Shown here: piece after piece, positions 8,783 to 18,936 of the stretch
Layout: the number at the start of each line of letters is the position of its first letter
Position numbering within the stretch: position 1 is the stretch's first letter
NCBI RefSeq assembly: GCF_020055635.1
Contig: NZ_JAIPUT010000015.1
Location: 23,261 to 87,260 of the forward strand
Length of the DNA: 64,000 nucleotides
From: Marivita sp.
Lineage (GTDB): Bacteria > Pseudomonadota > Alphaproteobacteria > Rhodobacterales > Rhodobacteraceae
Direction: 5' to 3'
Translations under genes and position numbers: made by a program
The notes under the pieces: generated by a model
The model's database searches: none
Told to the model about the DNA's origin: nothing
What the model saw: only the letters and a program-made list of their open reading frames with translations

Positions 8783-10366
8783 TCAGGAATGGCGTTTCAC
8801 ATAACCCAACAGTGCCTGCGTGCTGCCGTCCTTGCCATCGGCCGGCGCATCGCCACTGACCACCGGCCCCAACGACGTCGCCAGTTCCTTGCCAAGCTCC
8901 ACCCCCCACTGATCGAAGGAGTTGATCCCGAGGATCACCCCTTCGACGAACACCCGGTGTTCATAAAGAGCGATGATCTGGCCCAGCATCTCGGGCGTGA
9001 GTTTCGGCATCATCAGCGTGGTCGACGGCCGGTTTCCCGGAAACACCCGGTGCCGAGCCTGCCGCTCCAGTTCGTCCCCGCTCAGCCCCTTGGATTCCAT
9101 GATCGCCCGTGCCTCGTCCAGAGACCGACCCCGCATCAGCGCTTCGGACTGGGCCAGGCAATTGGCGATGAGCAGGTCGTGATGGTGGCGCAGGTCCGGC
9201 TCGTGGCATTCGGCGGCCACCATGAACTCGCAGGGAACAACCCGCGTGCCCTGGTGGATCAACTGGTAGAAGGCGTGTTGGCCGTTGGTGCCGGGTTCCC
9301 CCCAGACGACCGGCCCGGAATGGACCGGCAGGGGCGCGCCATCCATCGCCACTGATTTGCCGTTCGATTCCATCTCGAGCTGCTGGAGATACGCCGGTAA
9401 CCGCGACAGCCGGTTGTCATAGGGCAACACCGCGCGCGTTGCATGGCCCAAGCCCTGATTGTGCCAGATACCCACCAGCGCCAGAAGCACCGGCATGTTC
9501 TCGGGCAGCGCGGCCGCCCGGAAATGGCGGTCCATCGCCTGCCCGCCGCGCAGGAACGCCCGGAACCCAACCGGTCCGATGGCGATCATCAGCGACAGGC
9601 CGATCGGCCCCCACATCGAATAACGCCCGCCGACCCAATCGGCAAAGCCCAGCACACGCTCGGAGGGGATGCCCCATTCCGCCGCAGCCTCGGCGTTCGA
9701 TGACAGCGCGATGAAGCGTCCGTCGGTGCTCACGCCATGGTCCTGCAACCAGGCCCGCGCGGTGCGGGCGTTGGTCATGGTCTCGATCGTGGTAAAGGTC
9801 TTCGAGGCGACGATGAACAGCGTCTTTTCCGGATCGCAGCCGCGCAACGTGTCGGTGATGTCGGCGGCATCGACATTGGAGACGAAATGACACCGCGGCC
9901 CGTCGCGATAGGGCGACAAGGCCAGATAGGCCATCGCCGGGCCAAGATCCGATCCGCCGATGCCGATATTGACCACGTCGGTGAAGCCCGACGCACGGAC
10001 TTCGTCCGCAACCGTTTCCATCCGGGCCAGCGTGTCCAGCACATCCGGCATGACGTCCATGCCGTCGACCAGCACCGCGTCGCCATCGAGGTTCCGCAAC
10101 GCCGTATGCAGCACCGCGCGGCCCTCGGTGTCGTTGATCTTCGCGCCCGCGAACATCGCGTCGCGCCGCGCTTCGACATCCGCCGCTGCGGCAAGGTCGA
10201 TCAGCACGTCGCGGGTGGCGGCGTCGATCTGCGTCTTCGAATAGTCGAACAGCAGGTCGAGCGCGCTGACGCTGAAGCTCTCCGCGCGGCTCTCGTCCTC
10301 GGCGAACAGCCCGAGAATGGACCTGTCCCGCCCCGACTCCGCCGCCTGCTTCACTGCGTCCCACAT
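8783..10366 (-). CDS. pgi: Glucose-6-phosphate isomerase
   Basis: Interconverts glucose-6-phosphate and fructose-6-phosphate. 527 residues from [14 protein letters not shown], a normal length. Signatures seen: [22 protein letters not shown], the first family signature around [16 protein letters not shown], and the second around [13 protein letters not shown] with the catalytic lysine. The start has GGAG about 10 nt upstream and lies 5 bp after the pgl stop; the longer frame upstream overlaps pgl. It is the last gene of zwf-pgl-pgi and probably shares the operator upstream of zwf. The palindromes at 8700-8767 follow its 3' end. Confidence 0.97.
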   Translation of the reverse strand: MWDAVKQAAESGRDRSILGLFAEDESRAESFSVSALDLLFDYSKTQIDAATRDVLIDLAAAADVEARRDAMFAGAKINDTEGRAVLHTALRNLDGDAVLVDGMDVMPDVLDTLARMETVADEVRASGFTDVVNIGIGGSDLGPAMAYLALSPYRDGPRCHFVSNVDAADITDTLRGCDPEKTLFIVASKTFTTIETMTNARTARAWLQDHGVSTDGRFIALSSNAEAAAEWGIPSERVLGFADWVGGRYSMWGPIGLSLMIAIGPVGFRAFLRGGQAMDRHFRAAALPENMPVLLALVGIWHNQGLGHATRAVLPYDNRLSRLPAYLQQLEMESNGKSVAMDGAPLPVHSGPVVWGEPGTNGQHAFYQLIHQGTRVVPCEFMVAAECHEPDLRHHHDLLIANCLAQSEALMRGRSLDEARAIMESKGLSGDELERQARHRVFPGNRPSTTLMMPKLTPEMLGQIIALYEHRVFVEGVILGINSFDQWGVELGKELATSLGPVVSGDAPADGKDGSTQALLGYVKRHS

Positions 10367-10371
10367 ATCTC

Positions 10372-11049
10372 TCACTCCGCCCAATGCACCGTGGCCTCGT
10401 CGATCACGGCATTGATCGGAGCCTCTTCCGGAAGTTTCCCACGCGCGCTCTCCAGCACCTCGCGCTTTTCCGTGCCGTAGATCAACACGTGTTTGCGTAT
10501 GGCATCGTTGAGCACCCGCGCGCTGAGCGTGATGCGCGGCTCGGGGGCTCCCGGCGCGCGCATCGGCACGAGGATCGGCCCGCTCGGGTCCAGTGCCCTT
10601 GCCAGCTGGTCGGCTCCCGGAAAGATCGAGGCGCAATGCATGTCCGTGCCCATCCCAAGAAGCACGACGGCCAGCGGCAGCTTGTCGACGATCTGCGCTT
10701 CAAGTTCGGCCAGGACGTCTTCGGGTTCGTGCGCAGCCACGTAGAGCGGCAAGAGCCGCGCAGCCGCCGCGCGCTCGACCAGCAGCCGTTCCCGGATCAG
10801 GCGGGTGTTGGAGCGCTCATCATCTTCGGGCACCCAGCGTTCATCGGTCAGCATGACGTCGACACGGCTCCAGTCGAGATCGGCGGCGCAGAGATCGTCA
10901 AAGACCGGCCCCGGCGACGTGCCGCCCGGCACGGCCAGAACAACGCGGTCCTCGTGCTTGAGAAGCATCCGCAGATCGCCCGCCAGCTGGTTCGCAAGAT
11001 CCATCGCGAGCATCTCGCGGTCCGGATAGGTTTGAAAGTCATAACTCAT
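10372..11049 (-). CDS. pgl: 6-phosphogluconolactonase
   Basis: Hydrolyses 6-phosphogluconolactone to 6-phosphogluconate, the second step of the ED and oxidative pentose phosphate routes. 225 residues of the DevB/NagB-like type. [19 protein letters not shown] carries the phosphate-binding loop and [15 protein letters not shown] the family motif. The ATG at 11049 overlaps the zwf stop as ATGA, which decides the start over the ATG at 11067. Confidence 0.95.
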   Translation of the reverse strand: MSYDFQTYPDREMLAMDLANQLAGDLRMLLKHEDRVVLAVPGGTSPGPVFDDLCAADLDWSRVDVMLTDERWVPEDDERSNTRLIRERLLVERAAAARLLPLYVAAHEPEDVLAELEAQIVDKLPLAVVLLGMGTDMHCASIFPGADQLARALDPSGPILVPMRAPGAPEPRITLSARVLNDAIRKHVLIYGTEKREVLESARGKLPEEAPINAVIDEATVHWAE

Positions 11050-12500
11050 GGTTTCACCTCCCGCCATTTGCGCCCGTCCCGATGCATCAGCATCAGCGCG
11101 TCCTCGGGCCCCGAGCTTCCGGGGTCGTATTCCTTGGGCACGTCGTTGCGCGCCTGCCAGCCCTCGATCAGCGGATCGGTCCAGGCCCAGGCCGCCTCGA
11201 CCTCGTCGCCGCGCATGAACAGGGTCTGGTTGCCGCGGATCACGTCCATGATCAGCCGCTCGTAGGCGTCAGGCGCCTCTTCGGCATCCGGTCCAAGCGC
11301 CTCGGCGAAACTCATGTCCAGGGGCACATCGAGCAAGCGCATGCCCCCCGGCCCCGGTTCCTTGATCGTCACGTCAAGCGTCATGCCCTCGTTCGGTTGC
11401 AAGCGGATCGCCAGCACGTTGCGATGCCGCCCGGCATCGGCACCGAAGATCGAATGTGGCGCATCCTTGAACACCACGGCAATTTCCGACGCCCGCGCCT
11501 TGAGCCGCTTTCCGGTCCGCAGGTAGAAGGGCGTCCCCGCCCAGCGCCAGTTCGAGATGTGGCACTTCATGGCGATAAAGCTCTCGGTGCGCGATTTCGG
11601 GTCTTCCACGTCCTGCCGGTAGCTCGGACCGTTCCTGTCCGCACCATATTGGCCGCGCACGATATGGTGCCAATCCACCGGCTCGAGCGCGCGGATCACC
11701 TTGAGCTTTTCATCCCGCACCGCATCGGGTTCGAACTTGGCCGGCGGCTCCATCGCGATCAGGCACAGCAGTTGCATCAGGTGGTTCTGAACCATGTCCC
11801 GCATCGCGCCGGACTTGTCGTAATACCCGCCGCGCCCCCCCACGCCCACGGTTTCGGCCACGGTGATCTGGATGTGGTCGACATATTGCGCGTTCCACAG
11901 AGGCTCGAACAGCATGTTGCCAAAGCGCACCGCCATCAGGTTCTGCACCGTCTCCTTGCCCAGATAATGGTCGATCCGGTAAATCTGGGTTTCGTCGAAA
12001 TGCTTGGCCAGCGTCGCGTTCAGCGCCCGCGCGGTTTCCAGATCATGGCCGAACGGCTTTTCCACCACGATCCGGCTTTCGGGCGTTGCCATGCCGAAGG
12101 TGTGCAGGCGTTCCGCCAGATCGCCAAACAGCGCGGGTCCGACCGAAAAGTAGAACGCCCGCACCCTGTCGTCGCGCATCTTGCCGTTCAGCTCGACCCA
12201 GCCGTCCTCACCCCTGGCGTCGGTGGTGACATAGGACACGGCGTCCAGGAAGGCGTTCAGCGTGCCGCTTTCGCAGTCGCGGCCACCGCCGAATTCGTTG
12301 ATCGCCTCGGCCACCATGTCGCGGTATTCGCCGTCTTCCATCTCGGACCGGGCCGCGCCGATGATCTGTGATCCTGCGGGCATCTGGCCGGCGCAGAACC
12401 GTCGGAACAGGCCTGGCAGGATCTTGCGTCGGGCAAGATCGCCGGTCCCTCCGAAGATGACAAGGTCAAACGGATCGACGGGAATAACGCGAGACACCAT
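11046..12500 (-). CDS. zwf: Glucose-6-phosphate 1-dehydrogenase
   Basis: Oxidises glucose-6-phosphate to 6-phosphogluconolactone with NAD(P)+. 484 residues. The dinucleotide-binding loop is FGGTGDLARRKILPGLF and the substrate signature RIDHYLGKE holds the catalytic residues. The start at 12500 follows AAGGAC by about 7 nt; the upstream part of the longer frame (to 12638) is not protein-like and covers the promoter. It is first gene of zwf-pgl-pgi. A perfect GTTAGCGCTAAC palindrome (12538-12549) lies 37 bp upstream, shared with edd. No gnd is in the window, so flux would go through edd-eda. Confidence 0.97.
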   Translation of the reverse strand: MVSRVIPVDPFDLVIFGGTGDLARRKILPGLFRRFCAGQMPAGSQIIGAARSEMEDGEYRDMVAEAINEFGGGRDCESGTLNAFLDAVSYVTTDARGEDGWVELNGKMRDDRVRAFYFSVGPALFGDLAERLHTFGMATPESRIVVEKPFGHDLETARALNATLAKHFDETQIYRIDHYLGKETVQNLMAVRFGNMLFEPLWNAQYVDHIQITVAETVGVGGRGGYYDKSGAMRDMVQNHLMQLLCLIAMEPPAKFEPDAVRDEKLKVIRALEPVDWHHIVRGQYGADRNGPSYRQDVEDPKSRTESFIAMKCHISNWRWAGTPFYLRTGKRLKARASEIAVVFKDAPHSIFGADAGRHRNVLAIRLQPNEGMTLDVTIKEPGPGGMRLLDVPLDMSFAEALGPDAEEAPDAYERLIMDVIRGNQTLFMRGDEVEAAWAWTDPLIEGWQARNDVPKEYDPGSSGPEDALMLMHRDGRKWREVKP

Positions 12501-12537
12501 GGTGCGGTCCTTCCGATTCTGCTTCGTTGGTCGCTTT

Positions 12538-12549
12538 GTTAGCGCTAAC
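12538..12549. promoter_or_regulatory. LacI-type operator upstream of zwf
   Basis: Perfect 12-bp palindrome GTTAGCGCTAAC, 37 bp before the zwf ATG. The same 12 bases occur upstream of edd (60571-60582). The form fits LacI-family operators and the expected site of CceR, a regulator of central carbon metabolism described in Rhodobacter sphaeroides. The distance to the start codon suggests it overlaps the core promoter, which fits repression. Confidence 0.75.
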
Positions 12550-12716
12550 GACACAGATGTAAACGAATTTCGCAACGACTGGCCGCAGTCTAGCAGCCAC
12601 AAACAGCACTGCAATCCGGTTGCCGCGGAAAACCGCAAGGCCCCGCCCGCACCGGATCAACGCGCTTGATCCCGGGCCTGCCCCATGTCACGACGCGGCC
12701 ATTCAAGGAGTTTTCG

Positions 12717-13658
12717 ATGGCACCCCGCAAAATCATCATCGACACGGACCCCGGCCAGGACGACGCCGTCGCGATCCTCCTCGCCCTCGCGTCCCCTGAC
12801 GAGATCGACCTTCTGGGCATCACCGCCGTTGCCGGCAACGTGCCTCTCGCGCTGACGGAAAAGAACGCGCGGATCGTGTGCGAACTGGCGGGCAAGCCCG
12901 AGACCAGGGTGTTTGCGGGCCATGACGCGCCGATCATGCGCAAGCTGGTCACCGCCGAGCACGTCCATGGCAAGACCGGGCTCGATGGGCCCACCCTGCC
13001 CGCTCCCACCATGCCCCTGCAGGACCAGCACGGCGTCGATTTCATCATCGAGACGCTGCGCGCCGAACCGAAGGGCACGGTCACGCTCTGTCCGCTGGGG
13101 CCGCTGACGAATATCGCGGTGGCGCTGCAACGCGCGCCCGATATCGCCGAGCGTATCGAAGAGATCGTGCTGATGGGCGGGGCCTATTTCGAAGTCGGCA
13201 ACATCACGCCCGCGGCCGAATTCAACATCTATGTCGATCCCGAAGCCGCCAAGGTGGTCTTCGACTGCGGCGCGCCGATCACGGTGATGCCGCTCGACGT
13301 GACCCACAAGGCGCTGGTCACACCCGCGCGCAACGACGCATTCCGCAATCTTGGCACACCGGTCGGCGTGGCCGTGGCCGAGATGACGGATTTCTTCGAA
13401 CGGTTCGACAAGGAAAAATACGGCAGCGCAGGCGCGCCCCTGCATGACCCCTGCGTGACCGCCTACCTGATCCAGCCCGGGCTTTTCACCGGGCGGCACA
13501 TCAATGTCGAGATCGAGACCCAGTCCGAACTGACCCTCGGCATGACGGTGGCCGACTGGTGGGGCGTCACGGATCGTCCGGCCAACGCGACCTTCATGGG
13601 CGACATCGACGCGGAGGGCTTCTTCACCCTGCTCACCGATCGGCTGGCCCGGCTATGA
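12717..13658 (+). CDS. Inosine/uridine-preferring nucleoside hydrolase
   Basis: Cleaves the N-glycosidic bond of ribonucleosides for salvage. 313 residues. The N-terminal calcium-binding motif IIIDTDPGQDDA is diagnostic, and GTVTLCPLGPLTNIAVAL and the C-terminal HDPCVTAYLI with the catalytic His-Asp pair complete the pattern. The ATG at 12717 follows AAGGAG by 6 nt; the longer frame from 12666 adds residues unlike the family. Its stop overlaps the start of the following acetyltransferase (ATGA at 13655-13658). Confidence 0.94.
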   Translation: MAPRKIIIDTDPGQDDAVAILLALASPDEIDLLGITAVAGNVPLALTEKNARIVCELAGKPETRVFAGHDAPIMRKLVTAEHVHGKTGLDGPTLPAPTMPLQDQHGVDFIIETLRAEPKGTVTLCPLGPLTNIAVALQRAPDIAERIEEIVLMGGAYFEVGNITPAAEFNIYVDPEAAKVVFDCGAPITVMPLDVTHKALVTPARNDAFRNLGTPVGVAVAEMTDFFERFDKEKYGSAGAPLHDPCVTAYLIQPGLFTGRHINVEIETQSELTLGMTVADWWGVTDRPANATFMGDIDAEGFFTLLTDRLARL

Positions 13659-14101
13659 GATCGCTGCATCTGGCCACGCCCGAGGACCTTCCCAGGCTCT
13701 TGCCGTTGGTGGCCGCGTTCCATGAGCACCAGAAATTCGGAACGACGCCCGAACACCAGCACGACGCGATCCTGCCGCTCTTGCAGGGCAGCCCGCATGG
13801 CGCGATCTGGCTGATCGGTCCGCGCCGTGCCCCGGTCGGCTATGTCGTGGTGTCCTTCGGCTGGTCGGTCGAATACGGCGGCATGGATGCCATCGTGGAC
13901 GAATTGTTCGTCCGCAGCGCCGTGCGCAATCGCGGCATGGGATCGGATGCGCTCAACGGGCTGGCAAAGGCGCTCAAGGAGGGCGGCATCCGCGCACTGC
14001 ATATCGAGGCCGATCAGACCGACGAGACCCTCAAGCGCTTTTACCAGCGCAGCAAGTTCTTCACCCGCGAGGGCTATGCCTACATGTCCCGCGAGCTGTG
14101 A
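13655..14101 (+). CDS. GNAT family N-acetyltransferase
   Basis: Single-domain acetyltransferase of 148 residues, substrate unknown. The core IVDELFVRSAVRNRGMGSDA (about residues 85-104) holds the acetyl-CoA-binding R-x-x-G-x-G/A pattern, and FYQRSKFFTREGYAYM is the usual C-terminal motif. The start is set by the ATGA overlap with the nucleoside hydrolase stop, indicating translational coupling. It converges on the CBS gene with 3 bp between stops. Confidence 0.88.
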   Translation: MRSLHLATPEDLPRLLPLVAAFHEHQKFGTTPEHQHDAILPLLQGSPHGAIWLIGPRRAPVGYVVVSFGWSVEYGGMDAIVDELFVRSAVRNRGMGSDALNGLAKALKEGGIRALHIEADQTDETLKRFYQRSKFFTREGYAYMSREL

Positions 14102-14104
14102 CGG

Positions 14105-14644
14105 TCAGCCGATCGACGACACCACGATGATCATCAGGATCGAGTAAAGCATGATCCCCCCGCCGATGAGCCAGACCGGGTAATTGCGCCCGACGCTGGC
14201 CTTGGCCAGCTCCTTCGCCTGGAAGATCAGGTCCGGCCACGTGTAGCTGACGAAATCGCCCTGGGTGAAGATCACCATGATGCGGCCCTCGTCATCGACA
14301 ACCGGCAAGCGGCGAAAACGATCATTCGACATGATGCGCAGCCAGTCGACCACGTCATCCGTGGCGCGCGCCATCCTTGGATCCTTGGTCATGATATCGG
14401 CCAATGTGGTGCTTTTGGCGTCCTTGCCCGCATTCACCAGCTTCTTCATCACGTCGCGCTCCGTGGCGATGCCGATGACCTTCTCGTCCTTGTCGACGAT
14501 CACCACGGAGCCGAAGTTCTTTTCGCTCATCTCGGCCACGGCCTCTGCCACCGTCGCCGTCGGAGAAAAGCACAGCGGTTTGGGCTTGGACGCGAACTCC
14601 GGGCGATCCTTCAACGTCATGCCATATGTATTCGATGCTGCCAT
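14105..14644 (-). CDS. CBS-domain protein with C-terminal membrane anchor
   Basis: A 179-residue protein with a pair of CBS domains (about residues 20-135), which usually bind adenosyl nucleotides. One C-terminal hydrophobic helix (PVWLIGGGIMLYSILMIIVV) would place the CBS pair on the inner face of the membrane. VIVDKDEKVIGIATERDVMK and LPVVDDEGRIMVIFTQGDFV are the two CBS cores. The start at 14644 has GGAGG at good distance. No partner channel or enzyme adjoins it, so the regulated target is unknown. Confidence 0.85.
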   Translation of the reverse strand: MAASNTYGMTLKDRPEFASKPKPLCFSPTATVAEAVAEMSEKNFGSVVIVDKDEKVIGIATERDVMKKLVNAGKDAKSTTLADIMTKDPRMARATDDVVDWLRIMSNDRFRRLPVVDDEGRIMVIFTQGDFVSYTWPDLIFQAKELAKASVGRNYPVWLIGGGIMLYSILMIIVVSSIG

Positions 14645-14743
14645 TCCGGAAACCTCCTTTTTGCCACCTCCCTTTGAGGCTAGCGCCGATCTGACAAAGG
14701 CAAGCCACTGGTGATGCAGGACCACCGTCCCTATATCGGGGAC

Positions 14744-16162
14744 ATGACCTTGCAGATTCCCTTCGACAACAGCTACGCCACCCTGCCCGACGGCTTTTTC
14801 GCCCGGGTAACCCCCGAGCCCGTGAAAGCACCGTCCTTGATTGCGATCAACGCTCCGCTTGCGCACGACCTGGGCATCGACGGGCTGGATGATCCCAACC
14901 TCGCGGACGTGTTCGCCGGCAATGCCCTGCCCGAAGGCGCATCGCCGCTGGCACAGCTTTATGCCGGCCACCAGTTCGGCCAGTACAACCCGCAGCTCGG
15001 CGACGGGCGCGCGGTGCTCTTGGGCGAGACCGTGGGCACCGATGGCATCCGCCGCGACATTCAGCTCAAGGGATCGGGTCGCACGCCCTATTCCCGCATG
15101 GGCGACGGGCGCGCCTGGCTGGGGCCTGTGCTGCGCGAATACGTGGTGAGCGAAGCGATGCACGCGCTTGGCGTGCCGACCACCCGCGCGCTGGCCGCCG
15201 TACGGACCGGCGAGCGGGTCGTACGGGAACAGCCCCTGCCCGGCGCCGTGCTGACCCGGGTGGCGCAAAGCCACCTGCGCGTCGGCACGTTCCAGGTCTT
15301 TGCCGCACGGGGCGACACCAAGGCGCTGCAAACGCTCTTCGACTATGCGGTCGCCCGGCATTATCCCGACGCAACCGATCCCGCGACCTTCCTGAACGCC
15401 GTCATGCAGCGTCAGGCGGCGCTGGTGGCGCACTGGCTCAGCCTCGGCTTCATCCACGGCGTGATGAACACCGACAATTGCAGCATCTCGGGCGAAACCA
15501 TCGATTACGGCCCCTGCGCCTTCATGGACAGCTACCATCCCGAAACCGTCTACTCGTCGATCGACCGCTTCGGGCGCTACAGCTATGCCGCGCAGGCCGA
15601 CATCATCGTGTGGAACATGGCGCAACTGGCCACCGCGCTCCTGTCGCTGATGCCCGACCCCGAAGCGGCGGTCGAGCCGTTCACCGCGCAAATCCACACC
15701 ATGCCGGAAATGATCCGCCGCGCATGGCTGACGCGGTTCGCCGCCAAGATCGGCATTGCGGACCCGACGCCCGAAGATGCGCGGCTGATCACCGACCTGC
15801 TGACGCTGATGGAGATCTCCGAGGCCGATTTCACCAACACGTTTCGCGGCCTGATCGAGGGCACCGCGCGTGACCAGTTCAGCGACCCCACCGGGTTCGA
15901 CCAATGGACCGAGGCGTGGAAGACGCGGATCGCACGCGAGGAAAGCCCGCAGGAATTGATGCGCGCCGCCAACCCGGTGCTGATCCCGCGCAACCACCGG
16001 ATCGAGGACATGATCGCCTCCGCCGTTGCCGGCGATGACGCCCCGTTCCACCGGCTGAACAGCGCCTATGCCGCGCCCTATGCCGATCATCCGGACCATG
16101 CCGACCTGCGCCAGCCACCGAAACCCGACGAGGTGGTTCAGGCCACGTTCTGCGGTACCTGA
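14744..16162 (+). CDS. selO: Protein adenylyltransferase SelO (YdiU)
   Basis: Pseudokinase-fold enzyme that transfers AMP to protein serine, threonine or tyrosine residues (known for SelO). 472 residues. [15 protein letters not shown] is the usual N-terminus, [20 protein letters not shown] and [20 protein letters not shown] form the nucleotide-binding part, and [20 protein letters not shown] the metal-binding motif. I see no selenocysteine motif; the C-terminus ends ATFCGT. The start at 14744 fits the family N-terminus; an ATG at 14711 is possible. The 3' end overlaps the convergent transporter gene by 25 bp. Confidence 0.93.
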   Translation: MTLQIPFDNSYATLPDGFFARVTPEPVKAPSLIAINAPLAHDLGIDGLDDPNLADVFAGNALPEGASPLAQLYAGHQFGQYNPQLGDGRAVLLGETVGTDGIRRDIQLKGSGRTPYSRMGDGRAWLGPVLREYVVSEAMHALGVPTTRALAAVRTGERVVREQPLPGAVLTRVAQSHLRVGTFQVFAARGDTKALQTLFDYAVARHYPDATDPATFLNAVMQRQAALVAHWLSLGFIHGVMNTDNCSISGETIDYGPCAFMDSYHPETVYSSIDRFGRYSYAAQADIIVWNMAQLATALLSLMPDPEAAVEPFTAQIHTMPEMIRRAWLTRFAAKIGIADPTPEDARLITDLLTLMEISEADFTNTFRGLIEGTARDQFSDPTGFDQWTEAWKTRIAREESPQELMRAANPVLIPRNHRIEDMIASAVAGDDAPFHRLNSAYAAPYADHPDHADLRQPPKPDEVVQATFCGT

Positions 16163-17052
16163 GCCTTCGGCTTGCGCCGCAGGTTGATCAGCACGATACC
16201 GACGGCGACAAGACACATCGCGCCGACAAGGCCGGGGCCCACGGGTTCGTCCAGCAGCAGCCACCCCATCGCCACCGACAGCACCGGCGACAGGAAACTG
16301 AACGCGGCGATGTTCGAGGCCGGATAGATCGTCATCAGCCGCAGCCAGAACAGGAAGCCGAGGCTCGCCACGCAGATCGCCTGGAACCCCAGCCCGGCGA
16401 AATGCACGGCGGTCGGCACCCGGATCAGCTCGCCGAACAGCGGCGCCACGGCCAGAAGACCCACCGCCGACACCGACAACTGCCAGAACAGCTGACCTTC
16501 GGGGTTCAGCTCGGACACCTTTGTCAGCCGCACGGTCAGGGCGATCCCGGCCCAGGAAAACGCCGCAAGCAGCGCCAGAGCGTCGCCCAGCACGCTCCCG
16601 GCCTGGCGCGACTGCGGGTCGAACAGCGCCCAGATCACCCCCGCCATCGCCAGCACCAGGCCCAGCACCCGCCGCCAGGACAGGGTCTCGCCGGGCAGAA
16701 CGAAATGCGCGATCACCGCCAGCCAGACCGGCATCGAGTAGAACAGGATCGAGGCGCGCGACACCGTGGTCAGGTCAAGCGACGTGAAGAGGAAGATGAA
16801 CTCGATGGTGAAAAACCCGCCCAGAAGCATCCCCGGCCAGAATGTCCGCCGCAGCCCGTCCAACCTGCGCTTGCGCAGCCAGAGCCACACTCCCAGCACG
16901 CCCAGGGCCAGCACGGACCGCATTCCGGCGGCGAAGACCGGGGCAAACCCGTCATTCGTGACCTTGATGACCACCTGGTTGAACGCCAGCATCGTGGCGA
17001 ACAGCACCAGCCCCGTCGCCCCGGCCAGATCGATTGCATCCTTGCGCTCCAT
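16138..17052 (-). CDS. EamA (DMT) family transporter
   Basis: Inner-membrane exporter of the drug/metabolite transporter superfamily. 304 residues with about ten hydrophobic segments in two EamA repeats; [20 protein letters not shown] and [19 protein letters not shown] are typical. The substrate is unknown. The ATG at 17052 fits the family N-terminus; the longer frame to 17181 runs into non-family sequence. It overlaps selO tail-to-tail by 25 bp, so the last codons of both genes share DNA. It is one of three EamA genes within 5 kb. Confidence 0.88.
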   Translation of the reverse strand: MERKDAIDLAGATGLVLFATMLAFNQVVIKVTNDGFAPVFAAGMRSVLALGVLGVWLWLRKRRLDGLRRTFWPGMLLGGFFTIEFIFLFTSLDLTTVSRASILFYSMPVWLAVIAHFVLPGETLSWRRVLGLVLAMAGVIWALFDPQSRQAGSVLGDALALLAAFSWAGIALTVRLTKVSELNPEGQLFWQLSVSAVGLLAVAPLFGELIRVPTAVHFAGLGFQAICVASLGFLFWLRLMTIYPASNIAAFSFLSPVLSVAMGWLLLDEPVGPGLVGAMCLVAVGIVLINLRRKPKAQVPQNVA

Positions 17053-17207
17053 GGCCGTCAGGGACACTCCGCAGCAGTCGGGGTCAAGCGGAAATCGCCG
17101 CGTGCCTCCCCGCGCCGAGTTACCGGACGCAAAGGTTTTTCCACATCCGCCGGACGAATCGGGCATCCTGACTGCGATCACGGCAATCAGGACGACGGAG
17201 TAACGAT

Positions 17208-18002
17208 ATGAGTCTCATGGGAACACTGGCCAAGGTGGCCATCGGGTATGCAACAGCGCGCGGCGTGGATCACCTGTCGGGCGGCAAGGGCCTTGGCGGT
17301 CTGATGGGTGGGGCCCAGGTCGAAGGGGACAACCCGCTCGCCAAGATGCAGGCCCAGATGAGCGGCATGATGGGCGGCTCCGGCGACGGCAATCCGCTTG
17401 CCGGGATCATGGAAAAGCTGCAATCGGGCGGGCTCGACCTGTCGTCGATGATGGGCGGCGGTTCCAGCCAGACCGGCGACCGGACCGGTGGCGACAGCGG
17501 CGGCCTTCTGTCCTCGCTGGGTGGTGGCAGCGGTGCCGGTCTGGCGGGCATCCTGGCGGCCGCCGGCGGCATGGCGGCGATGGGCGGCAAGAACATGGGG
17601 GGCATGCTCGACCAGTTCTCCAAGTCCGGCGCGGCCGGGCCCGAAGCGGAACAGACCGCCGCGCTCATGCTGCGTGCGATGATCCAGGCCGCGAAAAGCG
17701 ACGGCGGCATCGACGAGGCCGAACGCGCCAAGATCCTCGACACCGTGGGCGAGGATGCGGATGCCGAGGATATCGCCTTCGTGCAGGACCAGCTTGCCGC
17801 GCCGGTCGATGTCGACGCCTTGGCCGGCGACACGCCGGCACCGCTGCGCAGCCAGGTCTATTCCGCCTCGCTCATGACGATCCGGCTCGATACCCAGCCC
17901 GAGGCGCAATATCTCGACGCGCTGGCGCGCGCGATGGATCTTGACCAGCCCACGGTGAACGCGCTGCATATGCAGATGGGGGTGCAGCCGCTTTACAGCT
18001 GA
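17208..18002 (+). CDS. TerB-like / DUF533 protein
   Basis: A 264-residue protein with a glycine- and methionine-rich N-terminal half (about 1-145, repeated GGG and MMGG runs). The helical C-terminal domain (about 150-260) resembles DUF533/TerB: AALMLRAMIQAAKSDGGIDE and an acidic helix carry the usual pattern. TerB-like domains occur in tellurite-resistance and membrane-stress proteins, but no other ter gene is nearby, so the function is unknown. GGAG precedes the ATG. It is 15 bp upstream of an EamA transporter gene. Confidence 0.75.
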   Translation: MSLMGTLAKVAIGYATARGVDHLSGGKGLGGLMGGAQVEGDNPLAKMQAQMSGMMGGSGDGNPLAGIMEKLQSGGLDLSSMMGGGSSQTGDRTGGDSGGLLSSLGGGSGAGLAGILAAAGGMAAMGGKNMGGMLDQFSKSGAAGPEAEQTAALMLRAMIQAAKSDGGIDEAERAKILDTVGEDADAEDIAFVQDQLAAPVDVDALAGDTPAPLRSQVYSASLMTIRLDTQPEAQYLDALARAMDLDQPTVNALHMQMGVQPLYS

Positions 18003-18017
18003 TCCCGACGTACCTTC

Positions 18018-18863
18018 ATGAAGGGTCTTCTTCTGGCGTGTACCGGTGTCCTGATCCTGACACCGGACGCACTTCTCATCCGCATGTCCGGGCTGGACGC
18101 CGCCCCCCTTGTCGCGTGGCGGGGACTGGCGATGGGAACGCTGTTTCTCGTCGCCGCCACGCTGACCGGCCAGATGCGCCTGCTGCCGCGCCTTGTCTCG
18201 GGGGCAGGTGTCGGGCTGGTGCTGGCGCAATGGGCCAATGCCGCGCTTTTTGCACCCGCCATCGCGATGGCGCCGGTGGCGCTGGTGCTGATCGCCGTCG
18301 CCACCGTCCCGATCTGGGCGGCGTTGCTGTCCTGGCTGCTTTACCGGCATCCGACCCGCCCGGCGACATGGATCACCATCGTCGCGGTGATCGCGGGTGT
18401 GCTTCTGGCGATGTCCGGCAAGACCGATCTGGCCTTCAGCGCCACTGCCCTGTTCGGCGTGGCCTTCGGCCTGGGCGTGGCGCTCAGCCTGGCGCTCAGC
18501 TTCACGCTGCTGCGGCACAACCCGGACTTGCCCCTGCTCACCGCCGTGGGCACCGGGTCGCTGCTGGCCGGGCTGAGCGGCTTTGCCCTGACCACCCCGA
18601 CCGAGATGGGGTCCGGCACGACATGGGCCATCGCGACGGCAAGCTTTGTCGTGTTGCCGCTGTCCTTCTACCTGATGTCCGAAGCCTCGCGCCTCACCGC
18701 CTCGGTGAATGTCAGCCTCGTGTTGCTGCTGGAGACCGTGCTCGGCCCGCTCTGGGTCTGGATCGTGCTGCGCGAACTGCCGACCCCGAACATGTTCCTC
18801 GGAGGGGTCATCGTGATCACGGCGCTGGCCCTCTATCTCTGGCATCTGCGGCGCAGGGCGTAA
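18018..18863 (+). CDS. EamA (DMT) family transporter
   Basis: Membrane transporter of 281 residues with about ten hydrophobic helices in two EamA repeats, starting MKGLLLACTGVLILTPDALL. The substrate is unknown. It lies 15 bp after the TerB-like gene and 73 bp before mur, all on the plus strand. It is distinct in sequence from the EamA genes at 16138 and 19413, so these are not a recent duplication. Confidence 0.87.
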   Translation: MKGLLLACTGVLILTPDALLIRMSGLDAAPLVAWRGLAMGTLFLVAATLTGQMRLLPRLVSGAGVGLVLAQWANAALFAPAIAMAPVALVLIAVATVPIWAALLSWLLYRHPTRPATWITIVAVIAGVLLAMSGKTDLAFSATALFGVAFGLGVALSLALSFTLLRHNPDLPLLTAVGTGSLLAGLSGFALTTPTEMGSGTTWAIATASFVVLPLSFYLMSEASRLTASVNVSLVLLLETVLGPLWVWIVLRELPTPNMFLGGVIVITALALYLWHLRRRA

Positions 18864-18936
18864 TTTTTGACCCCGGCTTATGGCAAAGACGCGTGCAGTT
18901 GGCTAAACCCGGCGCAGCATGCAAAGAGGCCCGGCG

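Noticed and set aside
17187..18845. 552-residue minus-strand frame opposite the TerB-like and EamA genes
   Set aside because: Arg/Gln/His-rich shadow translation; the plus-strand genes have ribosome-binding sites and family patterns.
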